From positions 60,573-124,572 of the forward strand of contig JAJDEF010000028.1 in NCBI GenBank assembly GCA_029259945.1: a stretch of DNA of 64,000 bases, in the 5' to 3' direction. The notes beneath the pieces were generated by a model. It did not search any database and had not been told where the DNA came from. It was given only the letters and a program-made list of their open reading frames with translations. Below are positions 44,618-53,286 of the stretch, piece after piece. How positions within the stretch are numbered: the stretch's first letter is position 1; every line of letters begins with the position of its first letter. Source of the stretch: Planctomycetota bacterium. GTDB lineage: Bacteria > Planctomycetota > Planctomycetia > Pirellulales > Lacipirellulaceae. A program made the translations under genes and the position numbers.

Positions 44618-45536
44618 GGCGGCTCTCCTCCCTAGCAAAAAGCGGCAGCGAACGCTTGCGGCCGCGGGTGTATTCGATAAACGCCTCTTCGAGATTCAAA
44701 TCCACAATTTCGATATTCTTCGGCTGCAACGATTCGACCGCTGTGCGTTGGGCTTCGTCGTAGCCCACCAAAATCAGCTCGAGCTGCGAGCCCAAAGTCC
44801 AAGAATTGACCAAACCGGGGCAATCGACCGATTCGGGACCCGGGCCCGAAAAATCGAGCACCAGCTTTTTCACCGATTCGCGAAAATGATCGGTCGAACA
44901 GTCAACTCGCAACACCCCGTCGACCATGATGCCAATCCGGTCGGCCACACGCTCGACATCGCCCAAGATGTGCGAGCTAATCAAAATCGTCCGCCCCTTG
45001 CGGTGAATAATCTGGATCAGCGATTCGAGAAAATCACGCCGCACCACGGTATCTAAGCCCAGGGTCGGGTCGTCAAGAATTAATAACTCGGGCTCGGGCG
45101 CAACCGCCAGAGCGAGCGAAACTTGCGCCTGCTGCCCTTTGGAAAGTTGCCGCAGCTTTTGCTTTCTTGATAGCTCAAAATGATCGAGAATCTGCTCGAC
45201 GAGGATGTCGTTCCAGTTGCTATAAAATGCCCGCCCAAAACGGACTGCCTCGCCGATGTTCATCCAGTTGTAAAGCGGATGCCCCTCGGCAATGTAGGCG
45301 ATTCGCTCTCGCGTTTTTGGATTCAGCGCCGAGACCTTCTCACCCAGCAACTCAGCTTCGCCACTATCGGGTTGGACCATTCCCATCAGCATTTTGATGG
45401 TCGTCGATTTGCCTGCGCCATTACGGCCCAAAAAACCATAAACTTGCCCTCGTTGGACACGAAGGTTCAAGCAGTCGACCACCCGACGCGAATCGTAGTG
45501 TTTGGTTAATCGAAAAGTACGTATGACGTCGGTCAT
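44583..45536 (-). CDS. ABC transporter ATP-binding protein (YtrB-like)
   Basis: 317 residues. Walker A GRNGAGKST at 37-45, signature LSKGQQAQV, switch His in ISSHILGDVERV. The Walker B is LLILDDPTLGLD, with Asp where the catalytic Glu is usual, so hydrolysis may be slower or need another residue. The start overlaps the regulator stop by four bases (ATGA). A C-terminal extension of about 90 residues follows the core. Confidence 0.88.
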   Translation of the reverse strand: MTDVIRTFRLTKHYDSRRVVDCLNLRVQRGQVYGFLGRNGAGKSTTIKMLMGMVQPDSGEAELLGEKVSALNPKTRERIAYIAEGHPLYNWMNIGEAVRFGRAFYSNWNDILVEQILDHFELSRKQKLRQLSKGQQAQVSLALAVAPEPELLILDDPTLGLDTVVRRDFLESLIQIIHRKGRTILISSHILGDVERVADRIGIMVDGVLRVDCSTDHFRESVKKLVLDFSGPGPESVDCPGLVNSWTLGSQLELILVGYDEAQRTAVESLQPKNIEIVDLNLEEAFIEYTRGRKRSLPLFAREESRHDQGVDDQGIA

Positions 45537-45937
45537 GGCGAGTCCTTTTCTTCGGTGACAAACGCAAATTGACCGATGCGATCTTGCACCATGGCCAACA
45601 ATTCATCAGACGTAAAGCCAAGATGCACCGCCTCGACAAAGAGTAAATCGAGCTTCTCGGCAAGCTGCTTCCGCCGCGCTTTCTTCGTAAGATCGTTGCC
45701 AGGAGTCGCCACAAACACCCCGCGGCCTTGCTGGGTGAGCAGCGTTCCCTCGCGTTCCAGTTCGGTATAAGCACGAGCCACCGTATTTGGATTAACCACT
45801 AATTCGCGGGATAACTGCCGTACCGAGGGCAACCGATCGCCGGGCAGTAGCCGCCCACGGGCAACTCCGGCACGAACCTGATCGATCAATTGCCGATAGA
45901 TGGGTGTTCGACTGGCTGTATCGCATTGAAACTGCAT
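45533..45937 (-). CDS. GntR-family (YtrA-type) transcriptional regulator
   Basis: 134 residues with a winged helix-turn-helix (IYRQLIDQVRAGVARGRLLPGDRLPSVRQLSRELVVNPNTVARAY) at about 14-58 and a short C-terminal helix in place of a large ligand domain, as in YtrA. First gene of a four-gene operon with ATPase, permease and a zinc-ribbon membrane protein. AGAGGT lies six bases upstream of the ATG. It probably represses its own operon through the palindrome at 45948-45970. Confidence 0.9.
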   Translation of the reverse strand: MQFQCDTASRTPIYRQLIDQVRAGVARGRLLPGDRLPSVRQLSRELVVNPNTVARAYTELEREGTLLTQQGRGVFVATPGNDLTKKARRKQLAEKLDLLFVEAVHLGFTSDELLAMVQDRIGQFAFVTEEKDSP

Positions 45938-45947
45938 GATTACCTCT

Positions 45948-45984
45948 CTGTACTAGTTGTATTAGTACAGTCATTTTCTGTCAA
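45948..45984 (-). promoter_or_regulatory. Promoter and operator of the GntR-ABC operon
   Basis: On the minus strand TTGACA (45979-45984) is followed after 17 bases by TACAAC (45956-45961), a fair -10. Across the -10 lies the palindrome CTGTACTA (45948-45955) / TAGTACAG (45963-45970), eight-base perfect half-sites with a 7-base spacer. Position and symmetry fit a GntR/YtrA operator that blocks RNA polymerase. Confidence 0.7.
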
Positions 45985-46178
45985 GCAAGATAGGCCGAGT
46001 TTTCTTCTACTAAGGGAAAAAATGTCTGAAATCCCCGCTTGAAGGTGACCCTGCCATCCTGCCGATAACAGATTAGGGACGAATATATCTTAGTTTTCCA
46101 TAAATTACTAGGGCGTAACCCCCTGGGTGAAACCCTTACTCCTAACCCCTACAGACATCAAACTTTAGCAGGTTACGG

Positions 46179-47027
46179 ATGGACTTAGTCCGACGCAATT
46201 TGGTGCTTTGCCTTCTGGTGGGCTGCATGTCATCTGGGTGCGGGCTGAACACGGCTGTGCTCAAGACGGGCGGAACAGGGCTCCATGGGACGCTGCTCAA
46301 CTACTCTTGCGGTGCTCGCCCATGCGACCCCATCGATCCTGCCAAGCCAACGATCGTCATTACGCATGGCATGAACCCGTTGCCGAAGCTCATCCATACT
46401 TCGTTGGGCAGAGCTGGGGCAAAAGCGATCAAGTGTCGCTGTGGCGATACCTACAACATTCTCAGCTGGGACTGGAATGCTGTCCGAGTATCGCCGTTTC
46501 CGAGATCTGCAGAACGCATCGGTAAAGAACAGGGGCGAATGATGGCAGCGGCGCTGCAGAGGCGCGGTGTCGATCCCATGCGTACTCAAATTATCGCTCA
46601 TAGTCTGGGCACGCTTGTAGCGGCTCAGGCGACAGTCTGCCTGAGCAACCAAGGCCCGCTGGCGCAGGTAACCCTTCTTGACGCCCCGAAGCTACTTCAT
46701 CGCCAAATTTTTGAAGAACTCGCGATTACGCGTCATGCCTACTCGGTGGAAAACTATTGGGCCCCCGGCATCAGCGGTTTCGGAGCATCGGTCCAATGTC
46801 GAGGCGTACAAAATTATAAGGTCGAAGGCACCCGCCCCGTGCGCGGGATATTTGACCTGAGTGTCTCGAACCATGTGAACGTCATGCGTTGGTATCATCA
46901 ATCGATGGTCGACGCCTCAATCCCTTGCGGCTTTCAGAGAAGCGTCTTACTCGGCTACTGCGGTACCCAGTGTTCGACTTGCTCCCCCGCGCAGGAGGAG
47001 ATCATCCTGCCAACTCTGAAAGAGTAA
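46179..47027 (+). CDS. Lipase/alpha-beta-hydrolase-like lipoprotein
   Basis: 282 residues. A lipoprotein signal precedes a lipobox, CLLVGC (Cys16) or MSSGC (Cys21). The alpha/beta hydrolase features are VITHGMNPL (oxyanion-side loop), AHSLG (nucleophile Ser), LLDAP (possible acid) and a histidine in SNHVNVMRWYHQS. The C-terminus has four extra cysteines (YCGTQCSTCSP). Likely an anchored lipase or esterase; substrate unknown. Confidence 0.75.
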   Translation: MDLVRRNLVLCLLVGCMSSGCGLNTAVLKTGGTGLHGTLLNYSCGARPCDPIDPAKPTIVITHGMNPLPKLIHTSLGRAGAKAIKCRCGDTYNILSWDWNAVRVSPFPRSAERIGKEQGRMMAAALQRRGVDPMRTQIIAHSLGTLVAAQATVCLSNQGPLAQVTLLDAPKLLHRQIFEELAITRHAYSVENYWAPGISGFGASVQCRGVQNYKVEGTRPVRGIFDLSVSNHVNVMRWYHQSMVDASIPCGFQRSVLLGYCGTQCSTCSPAQEEIILPTLKE

Positions 47028-47057
47028 GAACTAGTGGACCGACACAGCCAAATAGAG

Positions 47058-47137
<80 letters not shown>

Positions 47138-47172
47138 ACATGGCTTTCCGCCGTGTTCAGGCACTCGCACGT

Positions 47173-49284
47173 TTATTTAGCCCCCGCCAGCGACTCGGCA
47201 ACATTGAGCGTGTGGTCGCTCACCCGACGGTAGGAATTAAGCGTCGAAGTAAACGCGACATTCACGTGCGGTTCGACCTTCTTTTCTGACAAGCGCTGAA
47301 GATGCTCATCTCGCAGTAAGCGCACAAGGTGCTCAATCTCCGAGCATTTTGATTTTGCCTTGGTAATCACCTCGGTTTCGCGTCGTTCGTAGCCACCTGT
47401 TACAAACCGCAAATAGTCGGTGACCATTTGGTGCAGTTCGTCGAGTTGCTTTCGCATCCCCTTTGTAAAAGTGTGCCCCTGGTTTTGTAGTTTGAGATGA
47501 AATTTCAGGATCGAGGTGATGTAGTCACTGATGGACTCCAGCTCGTCAGCCATGCGAAGTTGACTACGGCCCTTGTCAATCACATCGTGGGGCAGATTCG
47601 CCGCCAAAAGATCCGAGAGAAACACAACGATCTCATCCTGGACGGTGTCGAGCACCTCTTCGCGATGGAATACCTTTTGCACTATTTTTTGATCGGGCTC
47701 GTCTTGTTGCGAAATCTCGGCCACCCAATCCATCATTTTATTGCAGCCTGCTCCCATTCGGAGTATTTCGACTCGCGACTGCTCGATAGCGATCACTGGT
47801 GTTTCAAGCATGCGAATATCGAGGCTGGTGAGATGCGGTTTTTCTTTGGAATCTTTTTGGGGCACAATTCGTTCGAGTAGCGATCCCAACATGCCTGCAA
47901 ACGGGAAGAAGAGGATGGTGTTTACCACGTTGAAGCAAGTATGCACCGTGGCAATTTTCACCGTCACACTAATAGCTTCGCCTGTTGCAGCGTCGGTACC
48001 GGCAAGCCAGCGAATGAATTCGAGATCAAGCAGCCCATTGATAATCACAATGTATTGCGAAAACATTGCGGTAATCCAGGCAACGCCCAGAATGTTAAAC
48101 AACACATGAAAATAAGCTGCCCGACGGGCAACCGTGGTGGCGGTTAACGAGGCAAGCCACGCGGTAATCGTTGTGCCAATATTCTCGCCCAGAACTAACG
48201 CTGCAGCCGTCTCAAACCCGATTACATCGGTCAATGCTAGGCTGATCGTAATGCCCAGGGTGGCCGACGAGGATTGGACGATAAACGTGAGCACACAACC
48301 GACAGCTGCACACTTAAGCACGCCTGAATAGTTACTGGCATCGAAGCGGGCAAACCAAGCATCGAAAGCGGGCAAATCTTTGACCATCGAAAAGCCATTT
48401 TTCATTAGCTCCAGGCCAAAGAAAACCATCCCCAGCCCCAGGACGGCGAGCGCCAAGTAGCGAACACGATCCTTACGGGCAAATAGATAGCAAAACGCTC
48501 CGATGCCGAGCATCGGAAGACCATACTTGCCAATCTTCAATGCCAAAATCCAGCCTGTGATAGTGGTACCGATATTCGCGCCCATGATGACCCCGATGGC
48601 CTGCGAAAGATTCATGAAGCCGCTATTGACGAAGCCAACGACCATCACCGTGGTGATCGAACTCGATTGCACCAAGGTGGTGACTAAGGCACCGACCCCA
48701 ATCGCCATAAAACGATTGTCGGTCACCATGCTAATCATCCGCCGCAAACCACCCCCGGCAACTGCTTGCAACCCCTCAGAAAGATTTTTCATTCCCAGCA
48801 GAAAAATGCCCAATCCACCAGCCACAATCATCGCCAGCGCCCAATAGTCCGGGTGCCAAACCTGAACCTTGAAACGAACGTCGACAATTTTTTTCGTGGT
48901 CGGGTTTATCGCGCGGATGGTGATGTTGGTCTTGCCAACCTTTTTCCATTCAAGCTGCAGTTGGTCGCCTTCAATCGTTGCCTGGGCCACCTTTTCTTTG
49001 GTGTTGTGGATGACTGATATCTCTAACGGCTCGCCCGTATCGGCCGGGCTGTTGGCAAAGATATGCCCCAGGTCGAAGTGGGTCGGTGGTGAACCCGCTA
49101 GCGCTTTGAAGTCGGGAATCAGTTTTTCGCTGGAGCGATTGTCATTGGTCGACGACTCAACTCCATCTTCACCTAGACAAGCAGAAGCAGGCAGAAACAC
49201 AAAGGCAATCGCCAGAATGGTTGCCCAAGCGATCGAAAGAGGTCTAAGCGAAATGGGAAAGGAGTTCATTGTTCGTTTGTTCAT
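47173..49284 (-). CDS. Na/Pi cotransporter-family protein with PhoU-like C-terminus
   Basis: 703 residues from the ATG at 49284 (GAAGGA five bases upstream). Residues 1-38 are a signal peptide. Residues about 60-145 are an Ig-like exported domain. Then come two inverted membrane halves, each with the family motif QSSS (Q206-S209 and Q337-S340), and a C-terminal helical part (about 530-703) like PhoU. The family imports phosphate with sodium. The Ig-like domain ahead of the transporter is unusual for it. Confidence 0.85.
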   Translation of the reverse strand: MNKRTMNSFPISLRPLSIAWATILAIAFVFLPASACLGEDGVESSTNDNRSSEKLIPDFKALAGSPPTHFDLGHIFANSPADTGEPLEISVIHNTKEKVAQATIEGDQLQLEWKKVGKTNITIRAINPTTKKIVDVRFKVQVWHPDYWALAMIVAGGLGIFLLGMKNLSEGLQAVAGGGLRRMISMVTDNRFMAIGVGALVTTLVQSSSITTVMVVGFVNSGFMNLSQAIGVIMGANIGTTITGWILALKIGKYGLPMLGIGAFCYLFARKDRVRYLALAVLGLGMVFFGLELMKNGFSMVKDLPAFDAWFARFDASNYSGVLKCAAVGCVLTFIVQSSSATLGITISLALTDVIGFETAAALVLGENIGTTITAWLASLTATTVARRAAYFHVLFNILGVAWITAMFSQYIVIINGLLDLEFIRWLAGTDAATGEAISVTVKIATVHTCFNVVNTILFFPFAGMLGSLLERIVPQKDSKEKPHLTSLDIRMLETPVIAIEQSRVEILRMGAGCNKMMDWVAEISQQDEPDQKIVQKVFHREEVLDTVQDEIVVFLSDLLAANLPHDVIDKGRSQLRMADELESISDYITSILKFHLKLQNQGHTFTKGMRKQLDELHQMVTDYLRFVTGGYERRETEVITKAKSKCSEIEHLVRLLRDEHLQRLSEKKVEPHVNVAFTSTLNSYRRVSDHTLNVAESLAGAK

Positions 49285-49599
49285 CGATTCCTTCGCGTTC
49301 TGGAGCAATCCCTGAAAGATACAGTCAAACAACGCCCAAATCACAAATAATTAAAGTACCCGGTACCGCTATTATCTCTGCTGATCTTTTGAAAGCGATA
49401 TTAGCCACTCCTTTTTGCGTGTCATCATAGGCAACGTCCGCAGCGTCGACTAGGGGCAGAAAAACCGAGGGATTAGAGGAATAATTCCCCTGAAAAAGCA
49501 GCCAGTTTACGGCCCCGATTTGATGCTTCGTGTTATCGAATACGGCCGAAAAGAATGCCTACGCTAGTATGACTTCCGGCCCATCTGGCCAATGACTCA
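49285..49599. other. Intergenic region
   Basis: About 315 bases between the Na/Pi cotransporter gene and the PrsW-like gene, both minus. I see no palindrome, RNA or gene here. Confidence 0.4.
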
Positions 49600-50391
49600 T
49601 CACCCCGGCGGGTCGGGCATACCCAAATCGAGCCAGCCTGCCGTTTGAGCGAGGGTTACCGATAGGTTGTAGAGCCCATGTCCAACCATCGCGATCACTA
49701 ACCAGGGCACCCCCAACGCCAATCGCGGGCGGTGTTGGTTGCGAATTGCGTTGTCCCATATTCTCGCAAGTCCTACGCCTGCCACAAAAGAACAGGTGAC
49801 GTGCAAGCCAACACACACCGTCCAGCGGAAGGCGACAAACTCGGGCGTATGTTCAGGAAAGTAGAAGTTCGTGTAGACAAGATTCTCTATCGCAGCAAAG
49901 GCAAGCCCACCGCAGGCAGCGCAGAGTAGAATTTGCCCTATCGAGCGAAACAAGAACGGGCGCTTCTCGATTACCCACAGCGCGGCTGCGACTTTGGTAA
50001 CTTCCTCCGTCACAGGGCCAATGACGATAACCAGTAGCACAGCAAATGAACTCGTCCCTAAACTAGCAATGGCTCCGAGAATGCCCCAAGGCCCAGCCGC
50101 TAGAATGACAAGCAAAGTAATCCACCAACTTTTTGCCCAAGTGGTTTTGCGGATGTTCGAGGCCATCCAGCGTTGGTAGGTCAGTTGTTCTTCACTCGGC
50201 TGACCTACCAATAGCGGAGACAACGCCGGCTCGCTCCAGACGGTGTGTTCCACATGATCTGCATCGGTCGCGTTGCTTTGCTCGTGGGCAAGCTTTTGAG
50301 CAGCTTTTTCTTCCGTGGGATCGCCGCTAAAACCCTGACCTTGTAGATGGGGTTCGTTCTCGATGCCAGGTTGATGGTTGGGTTTACTCAT
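49600..50391 (-). CDS. PrsW-family intramembrane protease
   Basis: 263 residues from the ATG at 50391; a TTG at 50424 would overlap the preceding gene. About 90 polar N-terminal residues, then membrane segments with GPVTEEVTK, AAIENLVYTN, GLHVTCSFV and MVGHGLYNL, matching PrsW motifs (two Glu, one Glu, two His). PrsW-type proteases cut anti-sigma factors in Bacillus; the substrate here is unknown. Downstream of two YbjQ-type genes. Confidence 0.8.
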   Translation of the reverse strand: MSKPNHQPGIENEPHLQGQGFSGDPTEEKAAQKLAHEQSNATDADHVEHTVWSEPALSPLLVGQPSEEQLTYQRWMASNIRKTTWAKSWWITLLVILAAGPWGILGAIASLGTSSFAVLLVIVIGPVTEEVTKVAAALWVIEKRPFLFRSIGQILLCAACGGLAFAAIENLVYTNFYFPEHTPEFVAFRWTVCVGLHVTCSFVAGVGLARIWDNAIRNQHRPRLALGVPWLVIAMVGHGLYNLSVTLAQTAGWLDLGMPDPPG

Positions 50392-50402
50392 CCAACCCAT
50401 CC

Positions 50403-50882
50403 CTAAGCCTGTGGTAATTGGCAATGATAGGCCGTCGCGCTGGCAATGATGGCGACCATGGCCGCCCCTTTTTTATTGGCAGAGCTACCACCGACGTCAG
50501 CGGTCTCTAGGCGGAGATTGCAGATAGCGTTGTAGCCCATTCCCCGAGCCTCTTCGACAATTCGCTGGGTCGACTCTCGTCGAGCACGGCTCAGCAAGGA
50601 CTGAAAACTGCGCACTTCGCCACCGAATAACCGTCGGAGGCCGGCAAGAAACGATTTGAAGTAGTCCGAGGCTACCACGGTTTCTGCCACGATTAACTGA
50701 GGAGGTAGGTCTCTGCCGGTATAGGCGGGAAAGCTCTTTAGTTGTGTCACGAGAAAGGCGCCATTGCTCTTCTCGCGTTCGGCCAAACGAGCCAAGTGAC
50801 GCCGTTCGGCATACGAACCGACAGACCAGCCCAAGCCGATTAAAAAAAGAACGCCCAACAGCTGAACTAAAAGTTCGTCCAT
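50403..50882 (-). CDS. Membrane-anchored YbjQ-like protein
   Basis: 159 residues from the ATG at 50882. One membrane segment (LLVQLLGVLFLIGLGW) at about 4-20, then a YbjQ (UPF0145) fold: QLIVAETVVASDYFKSFLAGLRRLFGGEVRSFQSLL, RRESTQRIVEEARGMGYNAICNLR. The family forms pentamers with no established function. A close relative, without anchor, is the next gene upstream. Confidence 0.8.
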   Translation of the reverse strand: MDELLVQLLGVLFLIGLGWSVGSYAERRHLARLAEREKSNGAFLVTQLKSFPAYTGRDLPPQLIVAETVVASDYFKSFLAGLRRLFGGEVRSFQSLLSRARRESTQRIVEEARGMGYNAICNLRLETADVGGSSANKKGAAMVAIIASATAYHCQLPQA

Positions 50883-50936
50883 AGTCTTCGATTCCTTTGC
50901 AGCAATGCCGTTTGTTGTTACCAACCAGCAGGCATG

Positions 50937-51260
50937 TTATGCGCCCGGTTCGGCGACGACCGCCGTTCCGTAGGCATACAATTCGGCGGCCCCTGCAGTA
51001 ACGGCACTCGTCGTGAAGCGGACGTTGACAACTGCATTGGCCCCTAATTGCTCTGCCTGCGACATCATACGCTCTGTGGCTTGCCGTCGTGATTCGGTCA
51101 ACAGCTCGGTGTAGCCCTTGAGCTCACCACCAACGAGATTCTTTAGTCCCGCCATAATGTCGCGACCTGCATGTTTAGCCCGAACCGTATTGCCCTGGAC
51201 CAAGCCTTTAATTTCATGAATTCGGTAGCCGGCAATCGTTTCCGTATTCGTGACAATCAT
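50937..51260 (-). CDS. YbjQ-family (UPF0145) protein
   Basis: 107 residues, the usual length. TETIAGYRIHEIKGLVQGNTVRAKHAGRD, then LVGGELKGYTELLTESRRQATERM and LGANAVVNVRF, is the full fold. AAGAGGT lies upstream of the ATG. First of a likely three-gene operon with the anchored YbjQ-like protein and the PrsW-type protease. Confidence 0.88.
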   Translation of the reverse strand: MIVTNTETIAGYRIHEIKGLVQGNTVRAKHAGRDIMAGLKNLVGGELKGYTELLTESRRQATERMMSQAEQLGANAVVNVRFTTSAVTAGAAELYAYGTAVVAEPGA

Positions 51261-51470
51261 GTCGAAACCTCTTGGTGAAAGCGGTTTAGGAAGGACTCCT
51301 CAAAGTGCCGTCATTGTGGGCTCCTGCATGGGTAATTGCAATCCTGCTGGCTATGCTGCATGCGATTAAATCAGTAACCGGCGTACTGCCAGCCAGCAAC
51401 TTTTGCTAGATTGGTATTCTAAACAAGGCGATGGCCCTGTTTTGGAACGCCGTTACTACTAGGACTACAG

Positions 51471-53159
51471 ATGCCGACTCCCACCGAAGAAAAAACACCG
51501 TCACGCAATTTTATCCAGCAGATCATCGATGCCGACTTCGCGACTGGCAAAAACGACGGTCGGGTTCAAACTCGATTTCCGCCCGAACCCAACGGCTATT
51601 TGCACATCGGGCATGCCAAGAGCATCTGTTTGAACGCAGGGCTAGCACGCGAGTACGACGGCAAATTCAATTTGCGGTTCGACGATACTAATCCCGCCAA
51701 AGAAGAGCAGGAGTATGTCGACGCCATCACCGACGATATCCGCTGGCTCGGGGCTGATTGGGAGGACCGGCTTTTTTTCGCCTCCAACTACTTTGACCAA
51801 CTCTACGATTGGGCAGTCCAACTGATTAAGGCGGGCAAGGCGTATGTCTGCGATCTCGATGCCGAACAAATGCGAGAGTATCGCGGCACGCTCACCGAGC
51901 CGGGACGTGACAGCCCCAACCGCGACAGGACCTGCGAGGAAAATCTCGAACAGTTCGAGCAGATGAAAGCAGGCCAGTTCGAGGACGGCTCACATACTCT
52001 CCGAGCGAAGATCGATATGGCTTCGCCGAACGTAAACCTTCGCGACCCGGTCATGTATCGCATCAAGCGGGCCCATCATCATCGGACGGGCGACCAATGG
52101 TGCATCTATCCGTCCTATGATTTCACCCATGGGCAAAGCGATTCGATCGAAGGGATCACCCACTCGATTTGCACCTTAGAATTTGAAAATCATCGCCCGC
52201 TTTACGACTGGTTCTGCGAGTCGCTTGGCATCCATCACCCGCAACAGATTGAGTTTGCCCGCCTAAACCTTACCTACACGGTGATGAGCAAACGACTGTT
52301 ATTGCAATTGGTCAATGAGAAACATGTCGAAGGCTGGGACGATCCGCGCATGCTGACGATTCGAGGGCTACGCCGTCGAGGCTATACTTCGGAGTCGATC
52401 CGAGCATTCTGCGAGCGTATTGGGGTCGCAAAGTTCAACAGCACCATCGACATGGCTTGGCTAGAAGATGCGATTCGCGAGGATCTCAACGAGCGGGCTC
52501 CCCGTGTCTTGGGTGTTTTAAAGCCATTAAAGGTAGTAATCGAAAATTACCCCGAAGGACAGGTCGAAGAACTGGAAGCGGCCAATCATCCGCAGAAACC
52601 AGAATTCGGAACCCGCAAGGTGCCCTTCTCGCGGGAACTGTATGTCGAGCAGGCCGACTTTATGGAAGATGCACCGAGGAAGTTCTTTCGACTGTCGGTG
52701 GGCCGCGAGGTGCGGCTACGATATGCGTACTTTATTACTTGCAACGAAGTGATCAAGGACGAGGCTGGCAATGTGGTCGAGCTACGCTGCACTTACGACC
52801 CTGAAACCAAAGGCGGAAACGCTCCGGATGGCCGAAAAGTAAAAGGAACCATCCACTGGGTCTCGGCGCAACACGCCCTCAATGCAGAGGTGCGACTGTA
52901 CGACCACTTGTTCAGCGCCGAAAATCCGGGCAAATCGCCCGAAGGTGGTTCGTTTCTCGACAACCTTAATCCGGATTCATTGGAAGTACTAACCGACGCC
53001 AAGCTCGAACCTTCGTTATCAGAAGCGCAAAGCGGAGACCATGTTCAGTTTGAGCGCAACGGCTACTTCTTTGTCGATCCCATCGACTCAAAACCTGGCA
53101 AGCCTGTTTTTAATCGCACGGCGACCTTACGAGATTCTTGGGCGAAAGCAAAACGCTAG
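51471..53159 (+). CDS. glnS: Glutaminyl-tRNA synthetase
   Basis: 562 residues. HIGH motif in [15 protein letters not shown] (His45-His48), and the KMSKS equivalent VMSKR at 271-275. [10 protein letters not shown] and the anticodon-domain pattern ([17 protein letters not shown]) match GlnRS and not GluRS. AGGA lies upstream of the ATG. Charges tRNA-Gln directly, so this organism does not rely solely on the GatCAB route. Confidence 0.96.
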   Translation: MPTPTEEKTPSRNFIQQIIDADFATGKNDGRVQTRFPPEPNGYLHIGHAKSICLNAGLAREYDGKFNLRFDDTNPAKEEQEYVDAITDDIRWLGADWEDRLFFASNYFDQLYDWAVQLIKAGKAYVCDLDAEQMREYRGTLTEPGRDSPNRDRTCEENLEQFEQMKAGQFEDGSHTLRAKIDMASPNVNLRDPVMYRIKRAHHHRTGDQWCIYPSYDFTHGQSDSIEGITHSICTLEFENHRPLYDWFCESLGIHHPQQIEFARLNLTYTVMSKRLLLQLVNEKHVEGWDDPRMLTIRGLRRRGYTSESIRAFCERIGVAKFNSTIDMAWLEDAIREDLNERAPRVLGVLKPLKVVIENYPEGQVEELEAANHPQKPEFGTRKVPFSRELYVEQADFMEDAPRKFFRLSVGREVRLRYAYFITCNEVIKDEAGNVVELRCTYDPETKGGNAPDGRKVKGTIHWVSAQHALNAEVRLYDHLFSAENPGKSPEGGSFLDNLNPDSLEVLTDAKLEPSLSEAQSGDHVQFERNGYFFVDPIDSKPGKPVFNRTATLRDSWAKAKR

Positions 53160-53166
53160 GTGAGTT

Positions 53167-53252
53167 CGATTTAGCGCGTATGCGAATCGCGAGCAATGCT
53201 TGACTTCCTAGCTAAATCGCCCTAGGTTGAGAGAATGCTCGAACGCATTCTC
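53167..53252 (+). other. Nested stem structure between glnS and the DUF1559 gene
   Basis: CGATTTAGC (53167-53175) pairs with GCTAAATCG (53211-53219). Immediately after, GAGAATGC (53231-53238) pairs with GCATTCTC (53245-53252) around a 6-base loop. They lie just after the glnS stop and 34 bases before the next start codon, so they could be a terminator or a leader structure. There is no T-run. Confidence 0.4.
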
Positions 53253-53286
53253 ACTCGCGCGGCGTAGACCACTGAAAGGTTTTGCA

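Noticed and set aside
51261..51470. T-box or other leader in front of glnS
   Set aside because: No T-box sequence or matching specifier stem could be seen.
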